A stretch of 64,000 nucleotides of DNA. Origin: Bordetella genomosp. 8. Its GTDB lineage: Bacteria; Pseudomonadota; Gammaproteobacteria; Burkholderiales; Burkholderiaceae_B. The notes under the pieces were generated by a model. That model was not told the DNA's origin and did no database searches. It saw only the letters and a list, made by a program, of their open reading frames with translations. Shown here one piece after another: positions 26,824 through 35,786 of the stretch. Numbering within the stretch: position 1 is the first letter of the stretch; each line of letters begins with the position of its first letter. The DNA lies in contig NZ_CP021108.1 in assembly GCF_002119685.1 (NCBI RefSeq), positions 744,001 to 808,000 on the forward strand, given 5' to 3'. Made by a program: the position numbers and the translations under genes.

Positions 26824-27954
26824 ATGTCCTCGAATGAAATCATCGTCGTAGGCGGCGGGTTGGTCGGCGCCGCCATTGCATACGGGATAGCCCGGACCGG
26901 CGGCGCCGTGACCTTGCTGGATCAGGGCGATGTCGCCCATCGCGCCTCGCGCGGCAACTTCGGCCTGGTCTGGCTGCAAAGCAAAGGCGCCGGCTTCCCC
27001 CGCTATGCCCGGTGGAGCCGCGATGCGGTGGACCACTGGGGTCCGCTGGCCAGCGAGCTGGCCGAACTGACCGGCGTCGATGTCGACCTGCGGCAGAACG
27101 GCGGCTTCTGGATGGGTTTCAGCGAAAAGGAAATGGTCGAACGCGAGGCCATGCTGGCCGAGATCAACGCCGATGGCCGCACTCCGTTCGAGATGCTGGA
27201 TCACGCGCAGCTCAAGGCGCGCCTGCCCGCCATCGGCCCGAAAGTCGTGGGCGGCAGCTGGTGCCCCCTGGACGGCCACGTGAATCCCCTGAAACTGCTG
27301 CACGCCCTGCATGCCGGGCTGAAGCTGCGTGGCGGACGCATCTGCAACGGCGTCGATATCCGCGAGGTCAAGACGCACGGGTCTTCGGGCTTCCAGGCCA
27401 GGTCGGCCGACGGACGCAGCTGGACGGGGAACAGGATCGTGCTGGCCGCGGGCTTGAGCAACGATGCGCTCGCGTCGCAGCTGGGGCTGCATGCGCCGGT
27501 CGTGGCCAACCGGGGACAGGTATTGATTACGGAGCGGCTGAAGACATTCCTGCCGTATCCGACGAACAAGGCGCGCCAGACGGCGGAAGGGACGGTCCAG
27601 CTCGGGTTCTCCGTGGAGGACGTGGGCCTGGACGACGGCACGACGGTGTCCGCCATCGAATGGATAGCAAAACGCGCCGTGACGACCTTTCCGCTGCTGG
27701 CCACCGTGAAACTGGTGCGCGCCTGGGGGGCGCTTCGTGTGATGACGCCCGATGGCGCGCCGATCTACCAGGAATCGGCGCGGTTCCCCGGCGCATTCGT
27801 GGTGACCAGCCATAGCGGCGTATCGCTGGCAGGTTCGCATGCGTTCGAAGTTGCCCCCTGGATTGCGGGCGTCAAGACGCCGCCGCCTGACCTGGAGCAG
27901 TTCGCCGGGGAGCGCTTCCTCGACCCCAACCGGAAGTTCAGCAATGCGCACTAA
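26824..27954 (+). CDS. FAD-dependent amino-acid dehydrogenase (DAO family), beta-type subunit
   Basis: This 376-residue flavoprotein begins with an FAD-binding Rossmann motif (IIVVGGGLVGAAIAYGIARTG) and the DAO-family continuation with SRGNFGLVWLQSKG. It is close in type to HcnC, opine oxidase subunit B and the beta subunit of D-hydroxyproline or D-amino-acid dehydrogenases. It probably oxidises an amine carbon to an imine and passes electrons onward through the [2Fe-2S] and second flavin subunits encoded next. Its stop overlaps the next start by 11 nt. Confidence 0.88.
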   Translation: MSSNEIIVVGGGLVGAAIAYGIARTGGAVTLLDQGDVAHRASRGNFGLVWLQSKGAGFPRYARWSRDAVDHWGPLASELAELTGVDVDLRQNGGFWMGFSEKEMVEREAMLAEINADGRTPFEMLDHAQLKARLPAIGPKVVGGSWCPLDGHVNPLKLLHALHAGLKLRGGRICNGVDIREVKTHGSSGFQARSADGRSWTGNRIVLAAGLSNDALASQLGLHAPVVANRGQVLITERLKTFLPYPTNKARQTAEGTVQLGFSVEDVGLDDGTTVSAIEWIAKRAVTTFPLLATVKLVRAWGALRVMTPDGAPIYQESARFPGAFVVTSHSGVSLAGSHAFEVAPWIAGVKTPPPDLEQFAGERFLDPNRKFSNAH

Positions 27955-28288
27955 CGATCCAGAGACCGCCATTTCCCTGTTCGTGCCGGAAGACATACGC
28001 GGCGCGAAAACTGTCCGCATCCAATTCGACGGCAAGGCCCTGGCGGTGCCGGAAGGGGTCAGCGTTGCGTCGGCCCTGTTGATGTCGGGCGTGCGCGCGT
28101 TCAGGTCCACGCCGGTGTCCGGCGCGACGCGGGCGCCTTACTGCATGATGGGTGTGTGTTTCGAATGCCTCGTGGAGATAGACGGCCGTCCCGGCCGGCA
28201 GTCCTGTCTCGTGCCGGTTCGCGACGGAATGGTGGTCAGGCGCCAGGAAGGCGCCACCGAGCTTGATACGTCGAGCGAGAAGGACTGA
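27944..28288 (+). CDS. [2Fe-2S] ferredoxin-like subunit (HcnA/OoxA-gamma type)
   Basis: The 114-residue protein has the cysteine pattern CMMGVCFECLVEIDG and a later Cys after RPGRQS, that is C-x4-C-x2-C-x12-C, typical of small iron-sulfur subunits in hydrogen cyanide synthase and opine or hydroxyproline dehydrogenases. It would carry electrons between the two flavoproteins. The ATG at 27944 lies within the end of the preceding gene; the open frame upstream of it is not family-like. The next gene starts 1 nt after its stop. Confidence 0.88.
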   Translation: MRTNDPETAISLFVPEDIRGAKTVRIQFDGKALAVPEGVSVASALLMSGVRAFRSTPVSGATRAPYCMMGVCFECLVEIDGRPGRQSCLVPVRDGMVVRRQEGATELDTSSEKD

Positions 28289-28289
28289 T

Positions 28290-29681
28290 ATGGATGCGAA
28301 TGTCGAGCGATTCGACCTGGTGGTGGTCGGGGCTGGCCCGGCGGGGCTGTCCGCGGCGATAGAGGCGCGGCGCGCCGGATTGAGCGTCGTCGTGCTGGAT
28401 GAACAGCAGCGCCTGGGTGGGCAGATCTACCGGTCCATCCAGGACGCGCCGGCGCACAGGCGCAAGGTCCTCGGCGCGGATTATTCCGCCGGCGCCGCCC
28501 TGGCCGAGTCCTTCGCCGCTTGCGGCGCGGTGCACCGCACCGGCGCCGCGGTCTGGAACGTCGATCGGGACAGGACGGTTTCCTATCTGCGGGAAGGCCG
28601 GGGCCAAACGGTGCGGGGGCAGGCCGTCGTGCTTGCCAGTGGCGCGATGGAGCGTCCTTTCCCCGTCCCGGGATGGACCTTGCCCGGCGTCATGGGCGCG
28701 GGTGCGGCGCAGATCCTGTACAAGGCGTCGGGTGCGATCCCGTCCGAACCTGTCGTCATCGCGGGATGCGGGCCGCTGCTGCTGCTCCTGGCCCAGCAGT
28801 ACCTGGACGCGGGGCTGAAGATCAAGGCATTGGTGCAGACGACCGGCACGGCCGACTACCTGCGCGCCGCCCCGCATCTTTTCCGCGCAATGCGAGGCTG
28901 GAATGACCTGGCCAAGGGCGCGAAGATGCTCAGGGCGATACGCGCGCACGGCGTTGAAACCTACACGGGCGCAAGCGAATTTTCCATCGAAGGCGCCGAC
29001 AGGGCCGAGGCCATCGCCTTCCGGCATAAGGGCAGCCGGAAGCGCATTGCCTCTTCCCTGATCCTGCTGCATCAGGGCGTGGTCCCCAATACGCAGCTGA
29101 GCTGGTCGCTACGCGCCGAACATCGGTGGGACGAGGCGCAGCTCTGCTGGATTCCGCGCACGGATCCCTACGGACAGATCGACGACACGTGCATCTATAT
29201 CGCGGGCGACAGCCGGGGCATCGTGGGCGCGAAGGCATCGGCTACGCAAGGCCGCCTGGCCGCGCTGGATATCGCCCGCCGCTTGCGGCGCGCCGAACCC
29301 GAGGCGATGCAGCGGCGCAAGGCCGAACTGCAGGGCGAGTTGCGGAAGCATGTGCGTATCCGGCCCTTCCTGGACCAGCTGTATCGCCCGCTGGACGATC
29401 ATCGCATTCCGCCGGACGGGAACGTCATTGTCTGCCGTTGCGAAGAGGTCAACGCCGGGAAGATCCGCAAATACGTGGAGGTCGGCTGCCTGGGACCCAA
29501 CCAGACCAAGGCCTTCGGCCGCTGCGGGATGGGGCCATGCCAGGGCCGCCTTTGCGGGCTGACGGTAACCGAAGTCATCGCGGACGAGCGCAAGGTCAGC
29601 CCGCAGGACGTCGGCTATTACCGGATCCGGCCGCCGATCAAGCCCATCACCTTGGGCGAACTCGCCAATCTCGAAGAATAG
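28290..29681 (+). CDS. NAD(P)/FAD-dependent oxidoreductase with C-terminal BFD-like cluster, alpha-type subunit
   Basis: This 463-residue flavoprotein has an N-terminal FAD motif (VVVGAGPAGLSAAIEA), a second dinucleotide fold near residue 155 (EPVVIAGCGPLLLLLA) and a C-terminal cysteine cluster (CRCEEV, then GRCGMGPCQGRLCG) of the BFD [2Fe-2S] type. This layout matches HcnB and opine/hydroxyproline dehydrogenase alpha subunits. With the two preceding genes it should form a membrane-associated or soluble dehydrogenase complex feeding electrons to the respiratory chain. Confidence 0.88.
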   Translation: MDANVERFDLVVVGAGPAGLSAAIEARRAGLSVVVLDEQQRLGGQIYRSIQDAPAHRRKVLGADYSAGAALAESFAACGAVHRTGAAVWNVDRDRTVSYLREGRGQTVRGQAVVLASGAMERPFPVPGWTLPGVMGAGAAQILYKASGAIPSEPVVIAGCGPLLLLLAQQYLDAGLKIKALVQTTGTADYLRAAPHLFRAMRGWNDLAKGAKMLRAIRAHGVETYTGASEFSIEGADRAEAIAFRHKGSRKRIASSLILLHQGVVPNTQLSWSLRAEHRWDEAQLCWIPRTDPYGQIDDTCIYIAGDSRGIVGAKASATQGRLAALDIARRLRRAEPEAMQRRKAELQGELRKHVRIRPFLDQLYRPLDDHRIPPDGNVIVCRCEEVNAGKIRKYVEVGCLGPNQTKAFGRCGMGPCQGRLCGLTVTEVIADERKVSPQDVGYYRIRPPIKPITLGELANLEE

Positions 29682-29711
29682 TTTTTCAACCTTCCCTGAA
29701 GAGTCTCAGAC

Positions 29712-30071
29712 ATGGAAATCAAACGCATCGCGACCGACACCCGCCGCTCGCGCGCAGTGGTCTACAACAATATGGTTTTCGTGGGTGGCCAGACCGCCGA
29801 CGATCGCAGCCAGGACATACGCGGCCAGACGGCCCAGACGCTGGCCAAGATAGAGAAATTCCTGGCGGAAGCCGGTACGGACAAGAGCCGCCTGCTGACC
29901 GCGCAGATCTGGATCAAGGACCTGGCGCGCGACTTCGCCGGCATGAACGAGGTCTGGGATGCCTGGACCGCGCCGAACGCGGCGCCCACCCGCGCCACCG
30001 CGCAATGCGATCTGGCCGCCAAGGACATTCTGGTCGAGATCATCGTCACCGCCGCCGTGGGCCAGGATTAG
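29712..30071 (+). CDS. RidA/YjgF family enamine/imine deaminase
   Basis: This 119-residue protein matches the RidA family over its full length (VVYNNMVFVGGQTADD near the N-terminus, and NAAPTRATAQCDLAAKDILVEI with the conserved Arg near residue 94). RidA proteins hydrolyse reactive enamine/imine intermediates to keto acids and ammonia. It is the last gene of the cluster whose dehydrogenase should release an imino acid, so the pairing is metabolically logical. Confidence 0.9.
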   Translation: MEIKRIATDTRRSRAVVYNNMVFVGGQTADDRSQDIRGQTAQTLAKIEKFLAEAGTDKSRLLTAQIWIKDLARDFAGMNEVWDAWTAPNAAPTRATAQCDLAAKDILVEIIVTAAVGQD

Positions 30072-30087
30072 GCCGCCTGCCGGCGGG

Positions 30088-31509
30088 TCACCGGCGCCTG
30101 GACAGGCTGGCCACGCTGCCGCCCAGTGCGGCCAGGGCCGCGGACGCCAGCCCCCAGTGCACCGCGTCGTGCGAGGGCAGCAGCGCGAACATCAAGCTCA
30201 TCAACAGGCTGCCCAGCGTCAAGCCGGTAAGCCGGGCCGTGCCTTGCGCACCGCCGGCCGCGCCGCTGCGCTCCTTGGGTGCCGACAGCAGCATGTTCTG
30301 GTTGTTCGGCGTCTGGAAAAAGCCGAAGCCCAGTCCGGCGATGCTGGTGAAAACGGCGATTGGCAGCGCCGGGTTGCCGTGCAGGGGCCACAGGGCGCAC
30401 ATCGCCAGACCGCTGGCGAGGCATGCGCTTCCGGCCGCGCATAGCCAGGCGCCCGGCACCCGCTGGGCCAGGCGCGCCGACAGAGGCGCGGCCAGCATCA
30501 CCGCCAGCGGCCAGGGGATCATCAGCAGGCCCGCGGTCACGGCGCTCTGGTCGAGTTCGTGCTGGATGTAGAACGGCAGTGCGACGAAGGCGGCCATCTG
30601 CCCGGTGAAGCAGCACACGGACGCCACGATCGACGCCCGGAACGAGGGCACGCGCAGCAGGTCGAGCGGGATCAATGGCGCGGACTGGGACGTCTCGCGC
30701 CGCACCAACAGCACCATGCAGATCAGCGCAAAGGCCAGCAGCGCGCCACCTTGGCCCGGTTGCATGACCACCCGGTCGCTGCCCAACACGAACGAAGCGA
30801 ACATGGCGGCATTCAATGCGATGCTCCAGGCATCGACGCGGCGATTCGAAGGCGCAGGCGTCGGCAGGGCCGCGCAGGCTGCGAGCACCAACATGCCTAT
30901 CGGCAGGTTCACCGCGAATAGCCACGGCCAGTTTGCCGCGGACAGGATCAGCGCGCCGATAGTCGGCCCTGCTGCCGAAGCGGCAGCCACGGCGAGCGCG
31001 TTCCAGGCGATCGAGCGCGCCAGCAGGTGACGCGGATAGGTGAACCGCAACAAGGCCAGTCCCAGCGGCATGACGGCCGCGCTGCCCAGGCCCTGCAGGC
31101 AGCGCGCGGCTACCAGCCAGGGCAGCGATGGCGCCAGCGCGCACAAGACGGACGCCACGGTAAAAAGGGCGACGCCTCCGGCAAAGATACGGCGATACCC
31201 GTACCTTTCTCCCACCGCCGAAGCCGGCAACAGGAACATGACGACCGCCAGCTGATAGGCGGTGACGATCCAGATCGCATCGGCGGGCGTCGCCTGCAAT
31301 TGCCGGGAGATTTCCGGCAGCGCAATATTGGCGATCGCGCCGTCCAGCACGACCAGTACGCCGCCGCCGAGCACCGCGGCAACGGCTGCGATGCGCCGCG
31401 GCAGGGGCAGGCCGTCGGTGTCCTGCGCATCGGCCGGCTGTTGGCTCGGCATGGATGATGCGATCTTGGGAGAGGGAGAGGGGACTGGGCGAGACATGGA
31501 CGGCAACAT
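30088..31509 (-). CDS. MFS drug efflux transporter, DHA2 (EmrB/QacA) type
   Basis: The 473-residue membrane protein has a DHA2 pattern: LDGAIANIALPEISRQLQ in helix 1, the motif GERYGYRRIFAGG, and ARCLQGLGSAAVMPLGLALL, with about 14 helices predicted from hydrophobicity. Such proteins export drugs or metabolites in exchange for protons. Starts at 31509 and 31497 are both possible. It diverges from a LysR gene at 31677, its probable regulator. The substrate is unknown. Confidence 0.88.
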   Translation of the reverse strand: MLPSMSRPVPSPSPKIASSMPSQQPADAQDTDGLPLPRRIAAVAAVLGGGVLVVLDGAIANIALPEISRQLQATPADAIWIVTAYQLAVVMFLLPASAVGERYGYRRIFAGGVALFTVASVLCALAPSLPWLVAARCLQGLGSAAVMPLGLALLRFTYPRHLLARSIAWNALAVAAASAAGPTIGALILSAANWPWLFAVNLPIGMLVLAACAALPTPAPSNRRVDAWSIALNAAMFASFVLGSDRVVMQPGQGGALLAFALICMVLLVRRETSQSAPLIPLDLLRVPSFRASIVASVCCFTGQMAAFVALPFYIQHELDQSAVTAGLLMIPWPLAVMLAAPLSARLAQRVPGAWLCAAGSACLASGLAMCALWPLHGNPALPIAVFTSIAGLGFGFFQTPNNQNMLLSAPKERSGAAGGAQGTARLTGLTLGSLLMSLMFALLPSHDAVHWGLASAALAALGGSVASLSRRR

Positions 31510-31676
31510 GAGCGGATACCTATAGGGAGTACCTGATGGAAATGGCCTCGAGGGCGGGGTACATCGCGTCAGGTCAGCTTAGGCGCGAGCACCACGCTTG
31601 CCCAGCGCGTGGCGCGCAAGTTGTCCTTGCATGCGGCGCCTGTTCCAACCCTCGGAGGCCGTGCTAGATTCCCGCC

Positions 31677-32615
31677 ATGCCGACCGAAGCCGACCTGAAC
31701 CTATTGCTGGCGTTGAACGCGCTGCTTTCCGAGGGCAGCGTCGCCAAGGCTGCTGAACGCCTGGGCCTGAGCGAGTCGGCAATGAGCCGTGCGCTGGCAC
31801 GGCTGCGCGAAGCAACCGCGGACCAGCTCCTGGTGCGGGCAGGGCGCGGCATGGTGCTCACCCCGCGTGCGCTCGTACTGCGCGACCGCGTCAGGGACCT
31901 GGTGCAGGAATCGCGCGCGGTGCTTCAGCCCGCCGGCGTGGACCTGGATCCGGGTACGCTGCAGAACCTGTTCACGATACGCGCCAACGATGGCTTCATC
32001 GAAGCATTCGCGCATCGCCTGGTGTCGCGTATCGCGCGTGTGGCGCCCGCTGTCCGCCTGCGCTTCGCGCCCAAGCCGGACAAGGATGTCCGCCCGCTGC
32101 GCGAGGGCCTGCTCGACCTGGACATCGGCGTGCTGGGTGAGGCCGGGCCGGAGGTGCTCGTGCAGGCGCTGTTCCGCGACCGCTTCATCGCGGTCGTCCG
32201 CGACGGCCACCCGCTGCTTGCCGAATCGGAGATCACGGTCGAACGCTACGCCGCCTGCGGGCATGTGGTCACCTCGCGCCATGGCCGCACCGCCGGTCCG
32301 GTGGACGACGCGCTCGCGGGCCTCGGCCTGGCGCGTAATACGGCGGTCGTGGTGCCCAGTTTCAACACTGCCTTGTCGGTGGCGGCCGCCACCGATCTGG
32401 TGGCGTCGATCCCTGCCTCTTACTTCGAGCATCTGCGCGAGCGCGGCAGCCTGCGCGCTTTTCCGCTGCCCATGCCCACCGCGGCCATCACTGTGTCGCA
32501 GATGTGGCATCCGCGCCTGGATCGGGATCCCGCGCACCGCTGGTTGCGCGGCGTGGTGCTGGACATCTGCCGTCCCCTCGACGAACCGGTGGCGCCTCCG
32601 ACCGAACGGACCTGA
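31677..32615 (+). CDS. LysR family transcriptional regulator
   Basis: The 312-residue protein has the LysR helix-turn-helix in the first 60 residues (GSVAKAAERLGLSESAMSRALARLRE) and an effector domain of the NodD/PcpR-like kind (FTIRANDGFIEAFAHRLV). It is divergent from the DHA2 exporter, with about 165 nt between the genes, and so probably senses the exported compound or a related one. Confidence 0.9.
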   Translation: MPTEADLNLLLALNALLSEGSVAKAAERLGLSESAMSRALARLREATADQLLVRAGRGMVLTPRALVLRDRVRDLVQESRAVLQPAGVDLDPGTLQNLFTIRANDGFIEAFAHRLVSRIARVAPAVRLRFAPKPDKDVRPLREGLLDLDIGVLGEAGPEVLVQALFRDRFIAVVRDGHPLLAESEITVERYAACGHVVTSRHGRTAGPVDDALAGLGLARNTAVVVPSFNTALSVAAATDLVASIPASYFEHLRERGSLRAFPLPMPTAAITVSQMWHPRLDRDPAHRWLRGVVLDICRPLDEPVAPPTERT

Positions 32616-32638
32616 CCGCCAGGAGCGCCGTCCCGCTG

Positions 32639-33433
32639 CTATATCGAGGCGCCGCCATCCACCATCAGCAGCGTCCCGGTCACGTAGGTCGCGTCATCGG
32701 ACGCCAGGAACAAGGCCGCGCGCGCCACATCCCAGCAGCTTCCCTGCCGACCCATCGGGCATTTTGCGTCGCGTTCCCGCATTACTTCGTCGAAGCGATC
32801 GGGGGGCAGGTGGCGGTACAGGGTGCGGATGTGGGGCGTGTCCATATATCCCGGCACCACTACGTTGCAGCGTATCTGCTGGGGCGCGTACTGGCGGGCG
32901 ATGATGCGGGAGACATGGTTCAACGCCGCCTTGGACGAGTTGTAGGCCAGGTAGGGCACGCCGGCATAGCGCAGGCTGGCGGTGGACGATACGTTGATGA
33001 TGCTGCCGCCGCCATGTCGCTCCATCAAGGGAATCGCCTCCTTGCAGGCGAGGAACACGCTCTTGAGGTTGACGTCGTGCACTCGGTCCCAGGCTTCTTC
33101 CGGCGTGTCCACCGGGCCGCCCAGGTATTCGATGCCGACGTTGTTGTGCAGCACGTCCAGATGTCCCCATCGTTCTGCCGCGTAGGCGATGACCTGCCTG
33201 ACGTCGTCGTGCCGGCTGACGTCCGCCTGGATGGCGTGGGCCTCGCCGCCTTCCGCGCGGATCATCCGCACGGTGGCTTCGGCGGAGGCCAGCTGCAGGT
33301 CGGCCACGACCACGCTGGCGCCCTCGCGGGCAAAGGTGATCGCGACGGCCTGGCCGTTGCTGATGCCGGCCTCGGGGGCGGACGCGCCGCCACCCATGAC
33401 CACGGCGATCCTGTCTTTCAATCGACCATTCAT
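32639..33433 (-). CDS. SDR family oxidoreductase
   Basis: This 264-residue short-chain dehydrogenase carries the catalytic Ser (INVSSTAS) and YNSSK. The cofactor loop is unusual: it reads MGGGASAPEAGISNG, rather than TGxxxGxG, with an insertion. NNVG follows where NNAG is usual, and AFV-type strands are intact. It ends the operon Bug - SnoaL-like - SDR - SDR, with a 9-nt gap to the SDR upstream. It probably oxidises or reduces a hydroxyl group of the compound bound by the Bug receptor. Confidence 0.88.
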   Translation of the reverse strand: MNGRLKDRIAVVMGGGASAPEAGISNGQAVAITFAREGASVVVADLQLASAEATVRMIRAEGGEAHAIQADVSRHDDVRQVIAYAAERWGHLDVLHNNVGIEYLGGPVDTPEEAWDRVHDVNLKSVFLACKEAIPLMERHGGGSIINVSSTASLRYAGVPYLAYNSSKAALNHVSRIIARQYAPQQIRCNVVVPGYMDTPHIRTLYRHLPPDRFDEVMRERDAKCPMGRQGSCWDVARAALFLASDDATYVTGTLLMVDGGASI

Positions 33434-33442
33434 GTCGCGTCC

Positions 33443-34198
33443 TTACGGGCGGATGTAGGCGCCACCGTTGACGTCCAGCGTGACCCCGGTGACATAGGCG
33501 GCCAGTTCGCTGGCCAGGTAGAGGCAGGCGCCCGCGATATCGCCAGGCTGGCCCACACGGCGCAGCGGGAAGCTTCGTGCTTTCTCGTGCTTGTACTCGT
33601 CGGAGGTCCCGCCGCGCGAGAAGTCGGTCAGGATCAGTCCCGGCGCCACGCCATTGGCGCGGATGTTGTCCGGCCCAAGTTCCAGCGCCATGGCGCGGAC
33701 CAATCCCAGGATGCCGGCCTTCGCAGCGCAATAGTGGCTGCCGCCGAAGACCCCGCCGCCCTGCAGCGCGGACAACGAGCTGATGCAGACGATACTGCCG
33801 CCGCCGCGCGACTTCAGCTGGGGAATCACCGCCTGCGACATATGCAGCACGCCGCGCAGATTCGTGTCCAGCACGCGCGCGTAGTCTTCGTCGGTCACCT
33901 CCATGATGCCGCGCTTCTGCGTGATGCCGGCATTGTTGACCAGCACGTCGACCCCGCCATGGCGGCGCACCACGGCCTGTATTGCGGCGTCGCACTCCTC
34001 GCGCCGCGTGACGTCGCACACCAGGCCCATGTGCGGGTCGCCGAGTTCGGCGGCGGCCTGGCGGGTCTCCTCGGGATCCAGGTCCAGGATGGCGACGCGC
34101 GCGCCGTGTTCGGCGAACAGCCGCGCCGTGGCCAGGCCTATCCCGCGCTTGCGGGCCGCGCCCGTCACGATGGCGACCTTGTCTTGAAGCAGCTTCAT
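33443..34198 (-). CDS. SDR family oxidoreductase
   Basis: This is a classical 251-residue SDR: TGAARKRGIG for NAD(P) binding, NNAG, the catalytic Ser in CISSLSAL and YCAAK, and a C-terminus of the type AAYVTGVTLDVNGG. It is FabG-like in sequence, but its place in a catabolic cluster argues for a dehydrogenase of a small hydroxy compound. It lies 10 nt after the SnoaL-like gene and 9 nt before the second SDR. Confidence 0.9.
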   Translation of the reverse strand: MKLLQDKVAIVTGAARKRGIGLATARLFAEHGARVAILDLDPEETRQAAAELGDPHMGLVCDVTRREECDAAIQAVVRRHGGVDVLVNNAGITQKRGIMEVTDEDYARVLDTNLRGVLHMSQAVIPQLKSRGGGSIVCISSLSALQGGGVFGGSHYCAAKAGILGLVRAMALELGPDNIRANGVAPGLILTDFSRGGTSDEYKHEKARSFPLRRVGQPGDIAGACLYLASELAAYVTGVTLDVNGGAYIRP

Positions 34199-34208
34199 CG
34201 TGTTTTCC

Positions 34209-34643
34209 TCAAAGCAGTTGCAGGGCGATCAGCTTCGCGTCCACCGACGTATAGGGCCGTTCGCAGACGATCTTGTCGGTGCCTGGCGCGAACTCGAAGC
34301 TGGCGGCCATGCGCACGCGGAAGCTGCGGCCGGTGGGCTCGTAGCGTTGCCCGCGCGCGACCAGCGGTCCCAGGTGGGTGCCCTGCAGCCAGAACTCGAC
34401 CAGCACCGTATCGCCCGTGGCGGCGATGCAGATGATGTCGTTGATCAGGTCGGGGAAGGCGGCGCGCGAGGATTCGAAGTAACCCATCACGGCGTCGGTG
34501 CCGTCATAGACGGCGCCGCTGCCGTGCATTTCATAACGGGGATGCTGGAACGTGTCCAGCACGCCGTCCCAATCCTGGACGCATTCGAGCGCCATGTGCC
34601 GCCGCACGACCTCGATGCGGGCTTCCTGCAGGGATACGGTCAT
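34209..34643 (-). CDS. SnoaL-like / NTF2-fold protein
   Basis: The 144-residue protein resembles the SnoaL-type polyketide cyclase / ester-cyclase group of the NTF2-like fold (NRxxxxxVxxH-type N-terminus with RRHMALECVQDWDGVLDTFQHP, then VMGYFESSRAAFPDL). Such small barrels often act as isomerases, hydrolases or binding proteins in degradation pathways. It is second in an operon after the Bug receptor. The reaction cannot be named. Confidence 0.75.
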   Translation of the reverse strand: MTVSLQEARIEVVRRHMALECVQDWDGVLDTFQHPRYEMHGSGAVYDGTDAVMGYFESSRAAFPDLINDIICIAATGDTVLVEFWLQGTHLGPLVARGQRYEPTGRSFRVRMAASFEFAPGTDKIVCERPYTSVDAKLIALQLL

Positions 34644-34680
34644 GGAAATTCCTGTCTGTGGATGGTTCGCGATGCCTTCG

Positions 34681-35661
34681 TCATTGCATCTGGATGCGCG
34701 CTTCGTCCGCGATCTGCTTCCAGCTCGCGTAGTCGCGCTTCAGAATGTCGTGCTCCTGCGCGCTCGGGACGAAGCCCGGCTCGATGCCGAGGGAAAGCAG
34801 GCGGTCGCGGACGGATTCGTCGCGCAGCGCCGCGGCCAGCGCGTCCGACAACTTTTGCAGCACCGGCGCCGGTATGCCGGCCGGCGCGTACATCACCCAG
34901 GAGAGCGCGCGATCGAAGTCGATACCCTGGTCGACATAGCCCCCCACGCCGGGAAGGCTGGGCGACGGCTTGGTGCACAGGGCCAGCGCCTTCAGCTTGC
35001 CGCCCCGGACCTGCGGCACTGCCGTGGCCATGTCGACGAAGCCGACGGGTATCTGCCCGCCGATCAGGGCAGTGATGACTTCCGTCGTGCCGCGATAGGG
35101 CACATGCTCTATCCGCAGGCCTGCCTTGAGCGCCAGGATCTCGCCACAGAAATTGCCGGTGGAACCTGGGCCCCAGCTGCCGTACTGCAGCGGCTGCCTG
35201 CGTTTGGCTTCCAGCGCCTTCAGTTCGGCGATATTGGTGGCCGGGAAATCGTTCGCCGCCAGCATGACGATGGGGGAATTGCCTATGCCGCCGATCGGCA
35301 CGAAGTCCTTGAGCGGGTCGTATTGCACGCTGTGGTTCACGATGGGCGCCAGCAGATGCGTGGTCATGCCACCGATGGTGATGGTGTAGCCATCGGGCTT
35401 GGCCCGTGCGACGTACTGCGTGCCGATGACGCCGCCGGCCCCGGGGCGGTTCTCGACGATGACGGGCTGGCCCAGGCGGCCACTGAAGTTTTCCGCCAGC
35501 ATGCGGCCCAACACGTCGCCGCCGCCTCCCGCGGCGAAAGGCAGCACCAGGGTGATGGGGCGGGTAGGGTAGTCGGCCGCGCGGGCCGGCTGCGGCAGGC
35601 AGGCCAGGGTACCGCTTAACAACAGCGTCGCAAGCAGGGATCTGCGCAAGGATGCAGGCAT
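34681..35661 (-). CDS. Bug family tripartite tricarboxylate transporter receptor
   Basis: This is a 326-residue periplasmic receptor with a clear signal peptide (LLATLLLSGTLACLPQPARA), then YPTRPITLVLPFAAGGGGD, VENRPGAGGVIG and YRGTTEVITALIGGQ. GAGGAG precedes the start. It is the first gene of the operon that continues with the SnoaL-like and two SDR genes. A LacI-type operator lies 75 nt upstream, so expression is probably induced by the pathway substrate. Confidence 0.93.
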   Translation of the reverse strand: MPASLRRSLLATLLLSGTLACLPQPARAADYPTRPITLVLPFAAGGGGDVLGRMLAENFSGRLGQPVIVENRPGAGGVIGTQYVARAKPDGYTITIGGMTTHLLAPIVNHSVQYDPLKDFVPIGGIGNSPIVMLAANDFPATNIAELKALEAKRRQPLQYGSWGPGSTGNFCGEILALKAGLRIEHVPYRGTTEVITALIGGQIPVGFVDMATAVPQVRGGKLKALALCTKPSPSLPGVGGYVDQGIDFDRALSWVMYAPAGIPAPVLQKLSDALAAALRDESVRDRLLSLGIEPGFVPSAQEHDILKRDYASWKQIADEARIQMQ

Positions 35662-35735
35662 GGGGTTGTCTCCTCGTTATTGCTATAGGTATGTCGCCGC
35701 GCGGCAGGTCCCCGTCGGGGAAGCCTGTGAATCCG

Positions 35736-35755
35736 TTGTGGAAACGTTTACGCAG
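35736..35755 (-). promoter_or_regulatory. LacI-type operator before the Bug - SDR operon
   Basis: The sequence GGAAACGTTTAC with flanking TTGT and GCAG is a near-palindrome centred on CG. It matches the perfect site at 38156-38175 at 17 of 20 positions. Its place between the cupin gene and the Bug gene makes it a good target of the LacI-family protein encoded at 36367-37458. Confidence 0.65.
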
Positions 35756-35760
35756 CAGGG

Positions 35761-35786
35761 TAAAAAAACAGCGGAAAACGGTCGCT
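35761..35786 (-). terminator. Weak terminator-like element after the cupin gene
   Basis: On the minus strand, a short stem AGCG/CGCT is followed directly by seven T residues, just after the cupin stop. The stem is only 4-5 bp, so termination would be partial, if any. Confidence 0.3.

Noticed and set aside
25876..28110. Minus-strand open frame of 744 codons opposite the Bug and flavoprotein genes
   Set aside because: It is antisense to well-recognised genes and has composition typical of shadow frames.
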